Assembly: GCF_001641635.1 (NCBI RefSeq)
Contig: NZ_LUUB01000041.1
Location: 1-63,155 of the forward strand
Direction of reading: 5' to 3'
Length of the DNA: 63,155 bases
Source of the DNA: Bradyrhizobium centrolobii
GTDB taxonomy: Bacteria > Pseudomonadota > Alphaproteobacteria > Rhizobiales > Xanthobacteraceae
Shown: piece by piece, positions 36,030-44,955 of the stretch
How the letters are laid out: every line of letters starts with the position of its first letter
Numbering within the stretch: the first letter of the stretch is position 1
Position numbers and translations under genes: made by a program
The notes under the pieces: model-generated
What the model saw: only the letters and a program-made list of their open reading frames with translations
Told to the model about the DNA's origin: nothing
Databases searched by the model: none

Positions 36030-36815
36030 ATGTTGGACGAACACCTGATCCAGTGCACGCGAGCGCAGCGATACCAAGTATCGGCGCGCCCCATTGCAGT
36101 CATGGCAAAACCATTCTCCCCTACGACGGTTATAGCTCCTCATAGTCATCCACGTGGACAGCTTGTCTACTCCACAGTTGGCGTAATACGAGTAACAACC
36201 GAGGCGGGCAGCTGGACTGCCTCACCGTTGAGGGGAGTTTGGATACCCCCTGCGGTAGATCACGAGACGAGAATGATCGGAGCGGTCGAGATGCGCACCG
36301 CTTACCTTAGAGAAGATCTCTGCGATCAACTGCCTGCAAGAGTAAGTGCGGTGGAGGTCACACCTTTGTTGCGCGAATTGATTATTCGCGCGAGTATGGC
36401 GCCGTTCGACTATGATCCGGATAGCCACACTGGAAAACTGATTGAAGCCATCCCTGGGGAAGTGAGGGCGACGGACGCGAGGCCGATCCATCTTCGAACG
36501 CCGACTGATCCTCGTCTACTCGTGGTTTGCCGTGAGTTGGAAAAAAATCCTGACAACAGTGAAGACTTGGAGGTATGGGCGAGGCGAGCAGGGGCAAGCT
36601 CAAGAACACTGCATCGATTGTTCTGTGCCGAGACCGGAATTAGCTTCGTCCGGTGGCGCGAACATGTTCGGATCCGAAGCGCAATCGAGCGGCTGGACGC
36701 TGGCGTGCCACTAGAAAAGGTCGCTCGTCAGGTGGGCTATAGCAGCGCTAGTGCCTTCACCGCGATGTTTCGGCGCATTTGCGGTCATCCCCCTTGCTTC
36801 AGGAATACGAGATAA
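36030..36815 (+). CDS. AraC-family regulator with cupin domain
   Basis: A 261-residue regulator. The N-terminal cupin (PHSHPRGQLVYSTVGVIRVTTEAGSWTASPLRGVWIPP) binds a small effector. The C-terminal AraC double helix-turn-helix is WARRAGASSRTLHRLFCAETGISFVRWREHVR followed by VARQVGYSSASAFTAMFRR. It lies between livM and a hot-dog/CoA-transferase pair and could regulate either. The C-terminus stops about 15 residues earlier than usual. Confidence 0.9.
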   Translation: MLDEHLIQCTRAQRYQVSARPIAVMAKPFSPTTVIAPHSHPRGQLVYSTVGVIRVTTEAGSWTASPLRGVWIPPAVDHETRMIGAVEMRTAYLREDLCDQLPARVSAVEVTPLLRELIIRASMAPFDYDPDSHTGKLIEAIPGEVRATDARPIHLRTPTDPRLLVVCRELEKNPDNSEDLEVWARRAGASSRTLHRLFCAETGISFVRWREHVRIRSAIERLDAGVPLEKVARQVGYSSASAFTAMFRRICGHPPCFRNTR

Positions 36816-37066
36816 CTGACGGTTCGCGTCAGGCAGGTGCCGGAAGGTTCGTCCCGATGGGGGTAGCAAATCGCGCTTTGCCGTAGGCGGATAGAGCATC
36901 GGCGCCCGTTAGATGCGATGCACGAAGCCAGCAATTTCTGGATACCTCGCCCGGTGGCCTCGGAGACGAACCTGTCCGATTCGCGATGGTCTTTGGCGAA
37001 TCAAAGTAGCGCTGCCGCATTATCTCTCGACCCAGCAGGTTTCAGACAAACAGCGGGTCAACAGAT

Positions 37067-37852
37067 ATGTCTACTTCTTTCGCTATCGTTCCAAGCATGG
37101 AGCCGAGCCACCACCGCACAAACAATGTGGTCCATGACGACGCCGAAGCCCGTAAGCTTGGTTTCAAGGCGGGCCTGATCACTGGGACCACGACCTACGC
37201 CTATCTCACCCGACCCGCGGTAGCTCATTTTGGCAAATCCTGGTTCGAGCAGACGCTGAACACGATCAAGTTGAAGGCCCCAACCTTTGAGGGCGAGAAG
37301 CTGACTGCCAGACTCGTTTCTTCTTCTAAAGATGCCTGTGAAGTGGAACTAGCCGACGACGATGGGGTCAGAGCTACGCTTTCCTGTCAGAAGTTGGAGA
37401 AGCCGGCCAAAGCGGCTGTGCTTCTGTCCGCGCCCCTCAACACCGCTCGCCCAAAGCTGACTGCGGAGCTTATCCCAGCAGGCATGGTGCTTGGTACTCT
37501 TCGTGATCCGCTCGCCCCCGACGAGTGTCTCGAGTACCTGGACCAGGTCGGGGATCCTCACGCGATCTATCGTGAACAGAGGATTGTTCATCCTGGACAG
37601 CTTCTGCACCTTGCGAACGAAGTCATGATGAACAACTTCACCCTCGCTCCGTGGTTTCATGCAAAGTCCCAAATCACCAACTACCGCCCGATCGGGATGG
37701 GAACGCCGATCGAGGTCCGCTCCAAGGTCGTTGAGGCGAGTGAGCGCAACAGCAACAAGCTGGCAACGATCGATTACGTCTGGGTTTTGCCGGATGACTC
37801 GGTCGCGATGTCGGCGCGTCACAGCATCGTCTACGAGCGCGGCGCCAAGTAA
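37067..37852 (+). CDS. MaoC-like hot-dog protein
   Basis: A 261-residue protein with a MaoC/hydratase-2-like N-terminus (NNVVHDDAEARKLGFKAGLITGTTTYAYL) and probably a second hot-dog unit at its C-terminus. In R-specific enoyl-CoA hydratases the catalytic Asp lies two residues before the NPxH motif. Here that place is Thr, the His is kept, and the later HG is TG. Its activity is therefore doubtful; it could be a thioesterase, an altered hydratase or a binding protein. ATG 37097 is an alternative start. It lies 22 bases before the CoA-transferase gene. Confidence 0.7.
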   Translation: MSTSFAIVPSMEPSHHRTNNVVHDDAEARKLGFKAGLITGTTTYAYLTRPAVAHFGKSWFEQTLNTIKLKAPTFEGEKLTARLVSSSKDACEVELADDDGVRATLSCQKLEKPAKAAVLLSAPLNTARPKLTAELIPAGMVLGTLRDPLAPDECLEYLDQVGDPHAIYREQRIVHPGQLLHLANEVMMNNFTLAPWFHAKSQITNYRPIGMGTPIEVRSKVVEASERNSNKLATIDYVWVLPDDSVAMSARHSIVYERGAK

Positions 37853-37874
37853 AATCTGACCGAGGGGATACTCA

Positions 37875-39026
37875 ATGAGTAACGCTTTGCCACTTAGCGG
37901 CCTTCGCGTGCTTGACTTTACGCAAGCCTTGGCCGGACCGTTCTGCACGATGATCCTTGGAGATCTGGGAGCAGACGTCATAAAGGTTGAAACGGCCGGC
38001 AAGGGTGACGATACGCGCGGCTGGGGTCCTCCGTTTGTCGAAGGCACCGGAAGTTACTTCTTCTCGGCGAATCGGAATAAACGCAGCATCATCATCGATC
38101 TCAAGTCTGCCGAGGGACACGCGGCGGCGATCGACCTCGCTGCCTCGTCCGATATCGTCGTGGAGAACTGGCGCCCCGGGACTGCTGCGAAGCTGAGGAT
38201 CGGGCCATCCGACCTGCGCGACCGCTTTCCGAAATTGATCTACTGTTCGATCAGCGGCTTTGGAGCAACTGGTCCGAACCGCCTCGGCTACGACCAAGTC
38301 ATACAAGGAATGTCTGGCTGGATGAGCCTCACGGGAGAGCCGGCGGGCACCCCCATGAAGGTTGGCCTTCCGATCGCGGATCTGTCGAGCGGGCTGTTTG
38401 CGGCGCTCACGATTTGCGCCGTTGCTCGAGAGCGAGAAAAGACCGGCGTTGGGAAATTTGTCGACATCGCTATGTTGGACTCCATGGCCTCGCTGCTATC
38501 CTACCAAGCGTGCTCATACTTCGTTACCGGGGCGCAACCGAAGCGCCAGGGTAACATGCACGGTACGATTGTCCCGTACGGCAGCATCGAGACGGAGGAC
38601 GGGCTTATCAACATGACGGTCGGCAACGATAGCCAATGGCAGAAGCTTTGCAGTGGGATCAACGCCGAGGAACTCGGCAAGGACGAGCGCTTCTTGACGA
38701 ATCCGGACCGGGTCAAAAACAGAGACGTTCTTTATCCGCTACTCCAGCAGCACACCCGAAAGTGGAAAAGTGCCCAGCTGATTGATGCGCTCGACAAGGC
38801 GGGAGTGCCTGCCGGTCCGGTATGGAATATTCCGCAGCTGTTTGAGAGTGAGGACGTAAGGAGCCGGAGCCTTCGTTTGGATGCTCCTCATCGTCGCTAT
38901 GGCCAAGTGTCCACCGTCGGACAGCCGTGGCGGATTAATGGAGACGCCGCCGAGATGCGCAAACTGCCTCCTGAACATGGAGAGCATACTGCAGAGATAC
39001 TCGGCGAAGTCGGTCGCTCGAAGTAG
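37875..39026 (+). CDS. CaiB/BaiF class III CoA-transferase
   Basis: A 383-residue family III CoA-transferase, which moves CoA between acids through an aspartyl-CoA intermediate. N-terminal family motif: GLRVLDFTQALAGPFCTMILGDLGADVIKVE. The catalytic Asp is in GLPIADLSSGLFAAL. It could activate the pathway acid using an internal CoA ester, comparable to AcuN in acrylate use. GAGGGG precedes the start. A strong terminator-like hairpin follows at 39057. Confidence 0.9.
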   Translation: MSNALPLSGLRVLDFTQALAGPFCTMILGDLGADVIKVETAGKGDDTRGWGPPFVEGTGSYFFSANRNKRSIIIDLKSAEGHAAAIDLAASSDIVVENWRPGTAAKLRIGPSDLRDRFPKLIYCSISGFGATGPNRLGYDQVIQGMSGWMSLTGEPAGTPMKVGLPIADLSSGLFAALTICAVAREREKTGVGKFVDIAMLDSMASLLSYQACSYFVTGAQPKRQGNMHGTIVPYGSIETEDGLINMTVGNDSQWQKLCSGINAEELGKDERFLTNPDRVKNRDVLYPLLQQHTRKWKSAQLIDALDKAGVPAGPVWNIPQLFESEDVRSRSLRLDAPHRRYGQVSTVGQPWRINGDAAEMRKLPPEHGEHTAEILGEVGRSK

Positions 39027-39056
39027 TCGCAACAATCGTGCGGCCTCACCTTTCCG

Positions 39057-39087
39057 AGCCGCCACCCTCGCTTGTGAGGGGGCGGCT
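39057..39087 (+). terminator. Stem-loop after CoA-transferase gene
   Basis: AGCCGCC/GGCGGCT and CCCTC/GAGGG form a 12-bp stem with one bulged A and a 6-base loop, followed by TCT. It separates the CoA-transferase from the downstream AraC gene. Confidence 0.6.
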
Positions 39088-39132
39088 TCTCGGCTTGGCG
39101 CCCCAATAACAGGCGAAAGGGATCTTGACCTG

Positions 39133-39897
39133 ATGGCAGGCGCCGTTCGCGATACGAAACGAGCATTATCTGTATTGAAGAGCACCTATCCGCGCGGCGC
39201 TAAGCTCTGCGCCCAGCCGCAAGACGCGCAGCTCATACTCGTAACCGCAGGCGCCATCGAGATTCACACCGGCGCGGGGCGGTGGGTAGTTACACCCGGC
39301 TTAGGTCTCTGGATGCCCCTGCGCACGTGTCATGCCGTAACGACGCTCTCTCGCGTCGAGATGTTGGTCTTGAGCAGCAGCGATCCAGCTGGATTGCGCG
39401 GCGGGCCCGGTGAATACGGTCGCGTCTTTGCCCTGCATGTGACTGATTTGTTGCGTGAACTCGTTCTTGAATTATCGAAGATATCCCCGCAGTCAGCCAG
39501 GGCCACAATACTCGCAGGTCTCGTTATGCTCGAACTCAAGGAAATGCCCGACGCCGCAACATTCCTGCCCTGGCCAAAGGGATTGGTTGCGTGTGCCGCA
39601 GCGGACATCGCGTTATCAGATATGCTTGGGGTTCTTGAAATCGATGAATTGGCCGCGGGCGTAAGCAGGTCTGGGCGGGCGCTCTCGCGCTTGTTTCTCG
39701 CCGAGACAGGTCTCAGCTTTCAAGCGTGGCGCCGTCGAGCTCGCATTGTCGCAGCCGCGCGTCGCCTGTCTTACACCTCGAGCATACCTTCGGTCGCAGC
39801 TGAATTTGGATACGAGAGTAATTCGGCGTTTTGCGACGCGTTTCACAAGGAAATCGGCGTGGCTCCAAACGAGTTTCTAAAATTGTACCTCCGGTAG
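39133..39897 (+). CDS. AraC-family regulator
   Basis: A 254-residue second AraC regulator of the island. A cupin-like N-terminal effector domain (LILVTAGAIEIHTGAGRWVVTPGLGLWMPL) is followed by helix-turn-helix motifs ELAAGVSRSGRALSRLFLAETGLSFQAWRRRAR and AAEFGYESNSAFCDAFHKEIG. ATG 39133 was chosen because upstream in-frame sequence overlaps the CoA-transferase gene and hairpin. Its architecture matches the AraC at 36030, and together they flank the hot-dog/CoA-transferase pair. Confidence 0.88.
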   Translation: MAGAVRDTKRALSVLKSTYPRGAKLCAQPQDAQLILVTAGAIEIHTGAGRWVVTPGLGLWMPLRTCHAVTTLSRVEMLVLSSSDPAGLRGGPGEYGRVFALHVTDLLRELVLELSKISPQSARATILAGLVMLELKEMPDAATFLPWPKGLVACAAADIALSDMLGVLEIDELAAGVSRSGRALSRLFLAETGLSFQAWRRRARIVAAARRLSYTSSIPSVAAEFGYESNSAFCDAFHKEIGVAPNEFLKLYLR

Positions 39898-40138
39898 TCG
39901 GAGAGGCTCAGGCGCAGAGCGATAGCAAAGCGGAAGACCAGAGAATGCGCCACCGCATTAACCAGCCAGGACGGCTCAGTCGCGGGCTCCGGGGATCGGA
40001 TGCCTCGATTGAACCGATGCCTGGTCTTCACTTCGCCGAAAGTCGGCCAGGGTTAGTCAATGGTCGGCCCGAAGGAGAAACCATCTGCGTCCACAGCTCG
40101 GTATGTGATCCCTCAACCAACCACGAGATGAGACGACA

Positions 40139-42274
40139 ATGATCGTGTTTCCAAACGAGTGGAGAAAGAATGCAGAGAAGGAGCTAAAGGGCGATCCAGT
40201 CGCACTAGTGCGAAAAACCCCTGAGAATATCGAGATCAAACCTGTCTACACGGCCTCGGACCTTGATGGGATTCCGCATCTGGACTCGTTGCCGGGAGCT
40301 CTGCCCTTTGTTCGCGGTCCGCGCGCTACGATGTATGCTGGTCGGCCGTGGACCATTCGGCAATATGCCGGATTTTCGACCGCAGAGGCATCGAACGCAT
40401 TCTATCGAGCCGCGCTAGCCTCCGGGCAAAAAGGGCTGTCAGTCGCCTTCGATTTGGCGACGCATCGCGGCTACGACTCAGATCATCCTCGCGTCGTGGG
40501 AGATGTCGGGAAGGCCGGCGTCGCCATCGATTCAGTCGAGGATATGAAGCTTCTCTTCGACCAAATTCCGCTTGAGGAAACGTCCGTTTCGATGACCATG
40601 AACGGTGCGGTAATCCCCATTCTTGCGGCCTTCATTGTGGCGGGAGAGGAGCAGGGGGTCCCGCAGGCAGCCCTGTCAGGGACAATTCAGAACGATATTC
40701 TCAAGGAGTTCATGGTTAGAAACACCTACATTTATCCTCCAGAGCCGTCGATGCGCATCGTTGCAGATATAATCGCTTATACCGCGCAACACATGCCCCG
40801 ATTCAACTCGATATCGATCTCCGGCTACCACATGCAGGAAGCCGGAGCGACACTGGTACAGGAGCTTGCCTTCACGCTTGCTGACGGCCGTGAATATGCT
40901 CGCGCAGCGCTCGCCAAAGGGCTGAATATAGATGACTTTGCAGGAAGGCTTTCATTCTTCTTCGCCATTGGGATGAATTTCTTTATGGAGGCCGCAAAAC
41001 TGCGAGCCGCCCGTCTCATCTGGTCGCGCGTAATGGCGGAATTTAAACCCAAGAAGCAATCGTCCTTGATGCTTCGCACGCACTGCCAGACGTCTGGTGT
41101 CTCTCTTCAGGAGCAGGATCCGTACAACAATATCGTTCGTACCGCTTACGAGGCGCTGGCAGCGGTATTGGGCGGAACGCAATCGCTGCACACAAACTCG
41201 TTCGATGAGGCTATCGCCCTGCCAACCGAATTCTCAGCGCGAATCGCACGCAACACGCAGCTGATACTTCAGCATGAGACTGGCGTGACCAATGTCGTCG
41301 ATCCTCTCGCTGGATCCTACTATGTCGAGCGGTTGACGGACGATCTGGCTCGTGAGGCGTGGAAGCTCATGGAGAAGATCGAGGAGACGGGAGGAATGAC
41401 GCACGCGATCGCGACCGGATGGCCCAAGCGGCTCATCGAAGAGTCCGCGACGCGCAGACAGGCGGCAATCGACCGAGGGGATCAAGTCGTGGTTGGCGTC
41501 AACCGTTATCGGCTTGAAGAGGACCAACCCATTGACATTTTGGAGATCGACAATTCGACTGTACGAGCCTCACAGATAAATCGTCTCTCGCATATCAAGA
41601 GATCACGCGATCGAAACCGGCACCGCGCCGCGCTAGAGGCATTGGCCGACGCTGCTAGCACAGGAAAGGGTAATCTACTGGAAGCGGCGATAGAGGCAGC
41701 CAGGTACCGTGCTACACTAGGTGAGATGTCCGACGCCATGCGACAGGCCTTCGGCGATCACAATGCGATCCCGGACGTAGTTTCAGGCGTTTACGACCGC
41801 GCTTATGGCAATGACCCTGAGTTCACCAATCTCGCATCGCGCGTCGGCGAGATGTCCAAGACGATCGGTGGCCAACCTAGGATCATGATCGCCAAGCTTG
41901 GTCAGGATGGACACGATCGGGGTGCGAAGGTCATCGCCTCGGCGTTTGGGGATATTGGCTTCGATGTCATTGCTGGTCCGCTGTTCCAGACGCCTGCCGA
42001 GGCCGCGGCGACCGCGGTTCGCTCTGGCGTGCATGTGCTTGGCGTTTCATCACTCGCGGCGGGACATAAGACGCTGGTGCCGCAGGTCGTTGAGGAGCTG
42101 AAGGCGGCGGGAGGTGACAAAATCATTGTCGTTTGCGGTGGAGTAGTGCCTCGACAGGACTATGATCACCTGTTTCACAACGGAGTAGCCGCGGTGTTCG
42201 GGCCCGGCACCAATGTCCTCGAAGCGGCTAATGCCATTCTCGATCTTATCGAGGGTCGACGAAGGAATCGATAG
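40139..42274 (+). CDS. Methylmalonyl-CoA mutase
   Basis: A 711-residue single-chain cobalamin-dependent mutase converting methylmalonyl-CoA to succinyl-CoA. The substrate barrel has [15 protein letters not shown], whose Tyr is the residue typical of methylmalonyl- rather than isobutyryl-CoA mutases, plus [20 protein letters not shown] and [12 protein letters not shown]. The C-terminal B12 domain has the cobalt-ligating [11 protein letters not shown], then SSLAAGH and CGGVVP. It is slightly shorter at the N-terminus than usual. As the last cargo gene it would finish propionyl-CoA assimilation. No propionyl-CoA carboxylase or MeaB chaperone is in the window. Confidence 0.92.
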   Translation: MIVFPNEWRKNAEKELKGDPVALVRKTPENIEIKPVYTASDLDGIPHLDSLPGALPFVRGPRATMYAGRPWTIRQYAGFSTAEASNAFYRAALASGQKGLSVAFDLATHRGYDSDHPRVVGDVGKAGVAIDSVEDMKLLFDQIPLEETSVSMTMNGAVIPILAAFIVAGEEQGVPQAALSGTIQNDILKEFMVRNTYIYPPEPSMRIVADIIAYTAQHMPRFNSISISGYHMQEAGATLVQELAFTLADGREYARAALAKGLNIDDFAGRLSFFFAIGMNFFMEAAKLRAARLIWSRVMAEFKPKKQSSLMLRTHCQTSGVSLQEQDPYNNIVRTAYEALAAVLGGTQSLHTNSFDEAIALPTEFSARIARNTQLILQHETGVTNVVDPLAGSYYVERLTDDLAREAWKLMEKIEETGGMTHAIATGWPKRLIEESATRRQAAIDRGDQVVVGVNRYRLEEDQPIDILEIDNSTVRASQINRLSHIKRSRDRNRHRAALEALADAASTGKGNLLEAAIEAARYRATLGEMSDAMRQAFGDHNAIPDVVSGVYDRAYGNDPEFTNLASRVGEMSKTIGGQPRIMIAKLGQDGHDRGAKVIASAFGDIGFDVIAGPLFQTPAEAAATAVRSGVHVLGVSSLAAGHKTLVPQVVEELKAAGGDKIIVVCGGVVPRQDYDHLFHNGVAAVFGPGTNVLEAANAILDLIEGRRRNR

Positions 42275-42470
42275 GTTAGGGAGGCGATCCGGATCATCGC
42301 TGCTGCCGTAGGGAATCTGCCCCTTTTGCTTGGCGATCAGGAGCGCGATTGTCGAGATCCGCTAGAAATCGATCGGCCTCCAGCACGAGATGCACAAGTG
42401 TCGACGACTATCACATGAGCTTGCCACGGGTTGAATTGGGCAACATTAATCGCGCCTAATGATAGGTGAC

Positions 42471-43841
42471 TCAAGCCTGCGCGCCTCCCTTTATCGGCAT
42501 CACCTTCCTGGGATCGAGCCAGTGGTCGATCCGATCAGCCCAATGCTGCATCAGCTTCGTGCGCGAGCCGATCAGCGCGAGCGGTCCGTGCCTCTTGTAG
42601 AGACCTTCCACAGTAGAGTTATCGAGATGAGCGAGCTGCAGCTCCACGACATCGCCATCCCATGCCTTGGCGTCCTTGATCTCTTCGTGGTGAGACAGGG
42701 TCGAGAAGGTGGTCCGGAATCCGTGTGCACAATGATCAGTCTTGGTGTCAATGCCAAGCAGTCGCAAGCGCTTGTTGAGCGTGTTATTCGATAGCGGCGC
42801 GTCCTTCGAGCAGGAAAACGCATACTGGCGATGGCCGGTCAGCTTCTGAACACTGCGCAGGATTGCGAGTGCCTGCCGTGATAAAGGTACGACATGGTCC
42901 CAACCGGTCTTCATTTTGGCGGCTGGAATAGTCCAGCGTTCGGCATCCCAATCGACCTCGCTCCACTCCATTTCATTGACCATGCCGGGGCGGGGAATGG
43001 TCAGCGCATCGAAGCGCAAGGCAAGGCCAACAACGTCACCAAACCTCGCTCTCGTCCAAGGTGCGCTGATGAGCTTGAAGACGCGCGTCACGTCACGTGG
43101 TTCGGTGACGCCGGGACGCGGCGTCGAAATGTTGGCGATCATTTGCCCATTCAGGTTGCGGAATGGATTGTAGCCGTCGCCTTCGACATCGGCATAGTTG
43201 CAGATTTGCTCGGCGATGCTGCGTACACGGTCACGGGTTTCCAGCTTTCCCTCGGCCTCGTATGAACGCATGAAAGCCAACACGTCCGGACGCTTGATGT
43301 CCTGCCTGCACAGTTTGCCGAAACGATCCTTGACGTAGCCGACGCGCAGCTCGAGCACCTCGACGGTCTTGGGGTCGCGCACTGCGACGATCCTGCCGCG
43401 CTTGACTTTCTCCACCTTCTTCTTGGCGAGCCACTCATCGGCCCATTGCGCGAAAGGCCGGGCGGCGGCCTGCCTGTGCTTGTCGAGCTGCTTCTCGATG
43501 CTCGGGTCTTTGCCTTCCTTGAGCAGGTCTTTGGCCTTGTCGCGCTCGCGCCGCGCGTCTGCGAGCGAGAACGTGCCATCCCTGCCGTTCCCGTAGGGGC
43601 CGATTGAGTAGGTTTTCTGGCGGCCGTGGAAACGGTAGTCCATCCGCCAGAGCTTGGAGCCAGCGTTGCCGGGCCTGCTCACGTCCGGCGTGACGAAGAG
43701 ATAGAGCCAGCCGCCGGTCACGTCGGAAATCTTGGCGGGACTCCACGCGCCATTGTCGAATTTCGGTCGGGCGGCGCGGCAGTCGACGTCGGTCTTGATC
43801 TGCTTGGGATTGGCGCACGCGCCGTCGTTCTTGCCGGCCAT
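42471..43841 (-). CDS. int: Tyrosine recombinase (ICE integrase)
   Basis: A 456-residue P4-type site-specific integrase. The N-terminal DUF4102-like arm-binding domain (KLWRMDYRFHGRQKTYSIGPYG, SLADARRERDKAKDLLKEGKDP) is followed by a core-binding domain and the catalytic domain. Catalytic residues are visible as the first Arg in LTIPRPGMVNEMEW, HGFR, and LAHLDNSTVEGLYKR with the tyrosine nucleophile. ATG 43841 has AAGGA nine bases upstream; GTG 43904 is in frame. It lies about 220 bases from the 3' end of tRNA-Leu, its likely attachment site. Confidence 0.93.
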   Translation of the reverse strand: MAGKNDGACANPKQIKTDVDCRAARPKFDNGAWSPAKISDVTGGWLYLFVTPDVSRPGNAGSKLWRMDYRFHGRQKTYSIGPYGNGRDGTFSLADARRERDKAKDLLKEGKDPSIEKQLDKHRQAAARPFAQWADEWLAKKKVEKVKRGRIVAVRDPKTVEVLELRVGYVKDRFGKLCRQDIKRPDVLAFMRSYEAEGKLETRDRVRSIAEQICNYADVEGDGYNPFRNLNGQMIANISTPRPGVTEPRDVTRVFKLISAPWTRARFGDVVGLALRFDALTIPRPGMVNEMEWSEVDWDAERWTIPAAKMKTGWDHVVPLSRQALAILRSVQKLTGHRQYAFSCSKDAPLSNNTLNKRLRLLGIDTKTDHCAHGFRTTFSTLSHHEEIKDAKAWDGDVVELQLAHLDNSTVEGLYKRHGPLALIGSRTKLMQHWADRIDHWLDPRKVMPIKGGAQA

Positions 43842-44061
43842 CTGCTCAATTCCTTCATTCGGAAAAGCGAAAGTTGCCGTGAACGTTTGTTCTCCCGATA
43901 CCAAGACGATACCAGCAAAAATACCAGCAAATCGGGCGGCTGGGATCGGAGGAGAACAAACGGTGACGAACTAGAATGTACGCGGAAGTGCCTATTTTTC
44001 AAGGGTTTCCGAGCACTGAGCGAACGGTTGCGGACGGTTTAGAACGGGCTCGAACAGCCTA

Positions 44062-44105
44062 GTTGGTGCCCCTGGCCGGAATCGAACCAGCACTCCTTGC
44101 GGAAC
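44062..44105. other. Probable ICE attachment site (right end)
   Basis: The 3' half of tRNA-Leu next to the integrase is the expected recombination target for P4-type integrases. I found no second copy of this sequence within the window, which agrees with the left end lying before base 1. The exact core cannot be set without that copy. Confidence 0.55.
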
Positions 44106-44148
44106 TCGATTTTGAGTCGAGCGCGTCTACCAGTTCCGCCACAGGGGC
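44064..44148 (-). tRNA. tRNA-Leu (CAA)
   Basis: An 85-nt class II tRNA on the minus strand including encoded CCA. The acceptor stem is GCCCCTG/CAGGGGC. The anticodon stem CTCGA/TCGAG encloses the loop CTCAAAA, giving anticodon CAA. The T-arm reads GGTTCGATTCC. The 3' end faces the integrase, so this gene forms the right ICE junction and is reconstituted intact. Confidence 0.95.
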
Positions 44149-44307
44149 CCTCGGTCGGCCCCTCCTAGCGAGGGCGTCGCGAAGCCGGCGGACTATAGCC
44201 ATGGGAAGGGCGGGGTCAACCCGCGCCAAAGTGATCCCGGCCGTTCTCGACAGCGGCATGGGCCGGAGCTACAGCCTTGGGCAGCGACCTATTCGAAAGG
44301 GGCTGCC

Positions 44308-44850
44308 GTGACGACCCAGAGTGCCGCACTACCAGCGTTCGACCGGGCCGCGAGCGGCCCCGCGCTGACCGCCTCGCTTCTCGTCACCCTGATCGCGGCC
44401 GCGACGATCGCGGGCGCCTGGTTCTTCCAACTCGTGCTGGAGATCCTGCCCTGTCCGCTCTGCCTCGAGCAGCGCTATGCCTATTACCTGGCGATCCCGA
44501 TTGGCGCGCTCACCGTACTGGGAGCACGAAACGGCGCGCCGCGACCGCTGCTGCTCGCGGGGCTCGCGATCCTCGCGCTGGCCACGCTCGCCAATGCCGG
44601 GCTCGGCGGCTACCACGCCGGCGTCGAATGGGGCTTCTGGAAGGGGCCGACCGACTGCTCCGGTCCGGTCGTCAATCTCGGCAGCGCCACCGACCTGCTC
44701 TCGCGGCTCGACACGGTGAAGGTGGTGCGCTGTGACGAGGTGCAGTGGCGCTTCCTCGGCATCTCGCTCGCCGGCTACAACGTGCTGATCTCGCTGCTGA
44801 TGGCGGCAATCGCCGCGTGGGGGGGTGTGGCGACGGCGAAGCGCGCTTAG
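44308..44850 (+). CDS. dsbB: Disulfide bond formation protein DsbB
   Basis: A 180-residue inner-membrane quinone-dependent oxidase of DsbA. Four hydrophobic helices are visible. The first periplasmic cysteine pair is CPLC in LEILPCPLCLEQRYAYYLA. The second pair is DCSG and RCDE. First chromosomal protein gene after the tRNA, with high GC content like its neighbours. A DsbA-like gene lies 4 kb downstream. Confidence 0.9.
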   Translation: MTTQSAALPAFDRAASGPALTASLLVTLIAAATIAGAWFFQLVLEILPCPLCLEQRYAYYLAIPIGALTVLGARNGAPRPLLLAGLAILALATLANAGLGGYHAGVEWGFWKGPTDCSGPVVNLGSATDLLSRLDTVKVVRCDEVQWRFLGISLAGYNVLISLLMAAIAAWGGVATAKRA

Positions 44851-44858
44851 CTGCCTAG

Positions 44859-44884
44859 GGTGGGCCAAGCGAAGCGTGCCCACC
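44859..44884. repeat. Intergenic palindromic repeat
   Basis: GGTGGGC and GCCCACC flank CAAGCGAAGCGT. A further GCCCACC-type half follows at about 44937. The GGTGGGC-AAGCGAAGCG pattern looks like a dispersed intergenic element of Bradyrhizobium-type genomes; that link is from memory and not checked. Confidence 0.45.
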
Positions 44885-44955
44885 ATTTCCAGCATCAGTG
44901 CGGAAGCATGGTGGGAACGGCGCGAACGCTCCTTTGCCCACCCGACTGGAGCGCA

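Noticed and set aside
21948..42274. A complete ethylmalonyl-CoA pathway
   Set aside because: Only a Ccr-like enzyme is present. Methylsuccinyl-CoA dehydrogenase and methylmalyl-CoA lyase are missing, and the mutase has methylmalonyl-type residues.
41800..44100. Second copy of the tRNA-Leu 3' end (attL) within the window
   Set aside because: I found none by eye on the left of the integrase; the other ICE end must lie before base 1.
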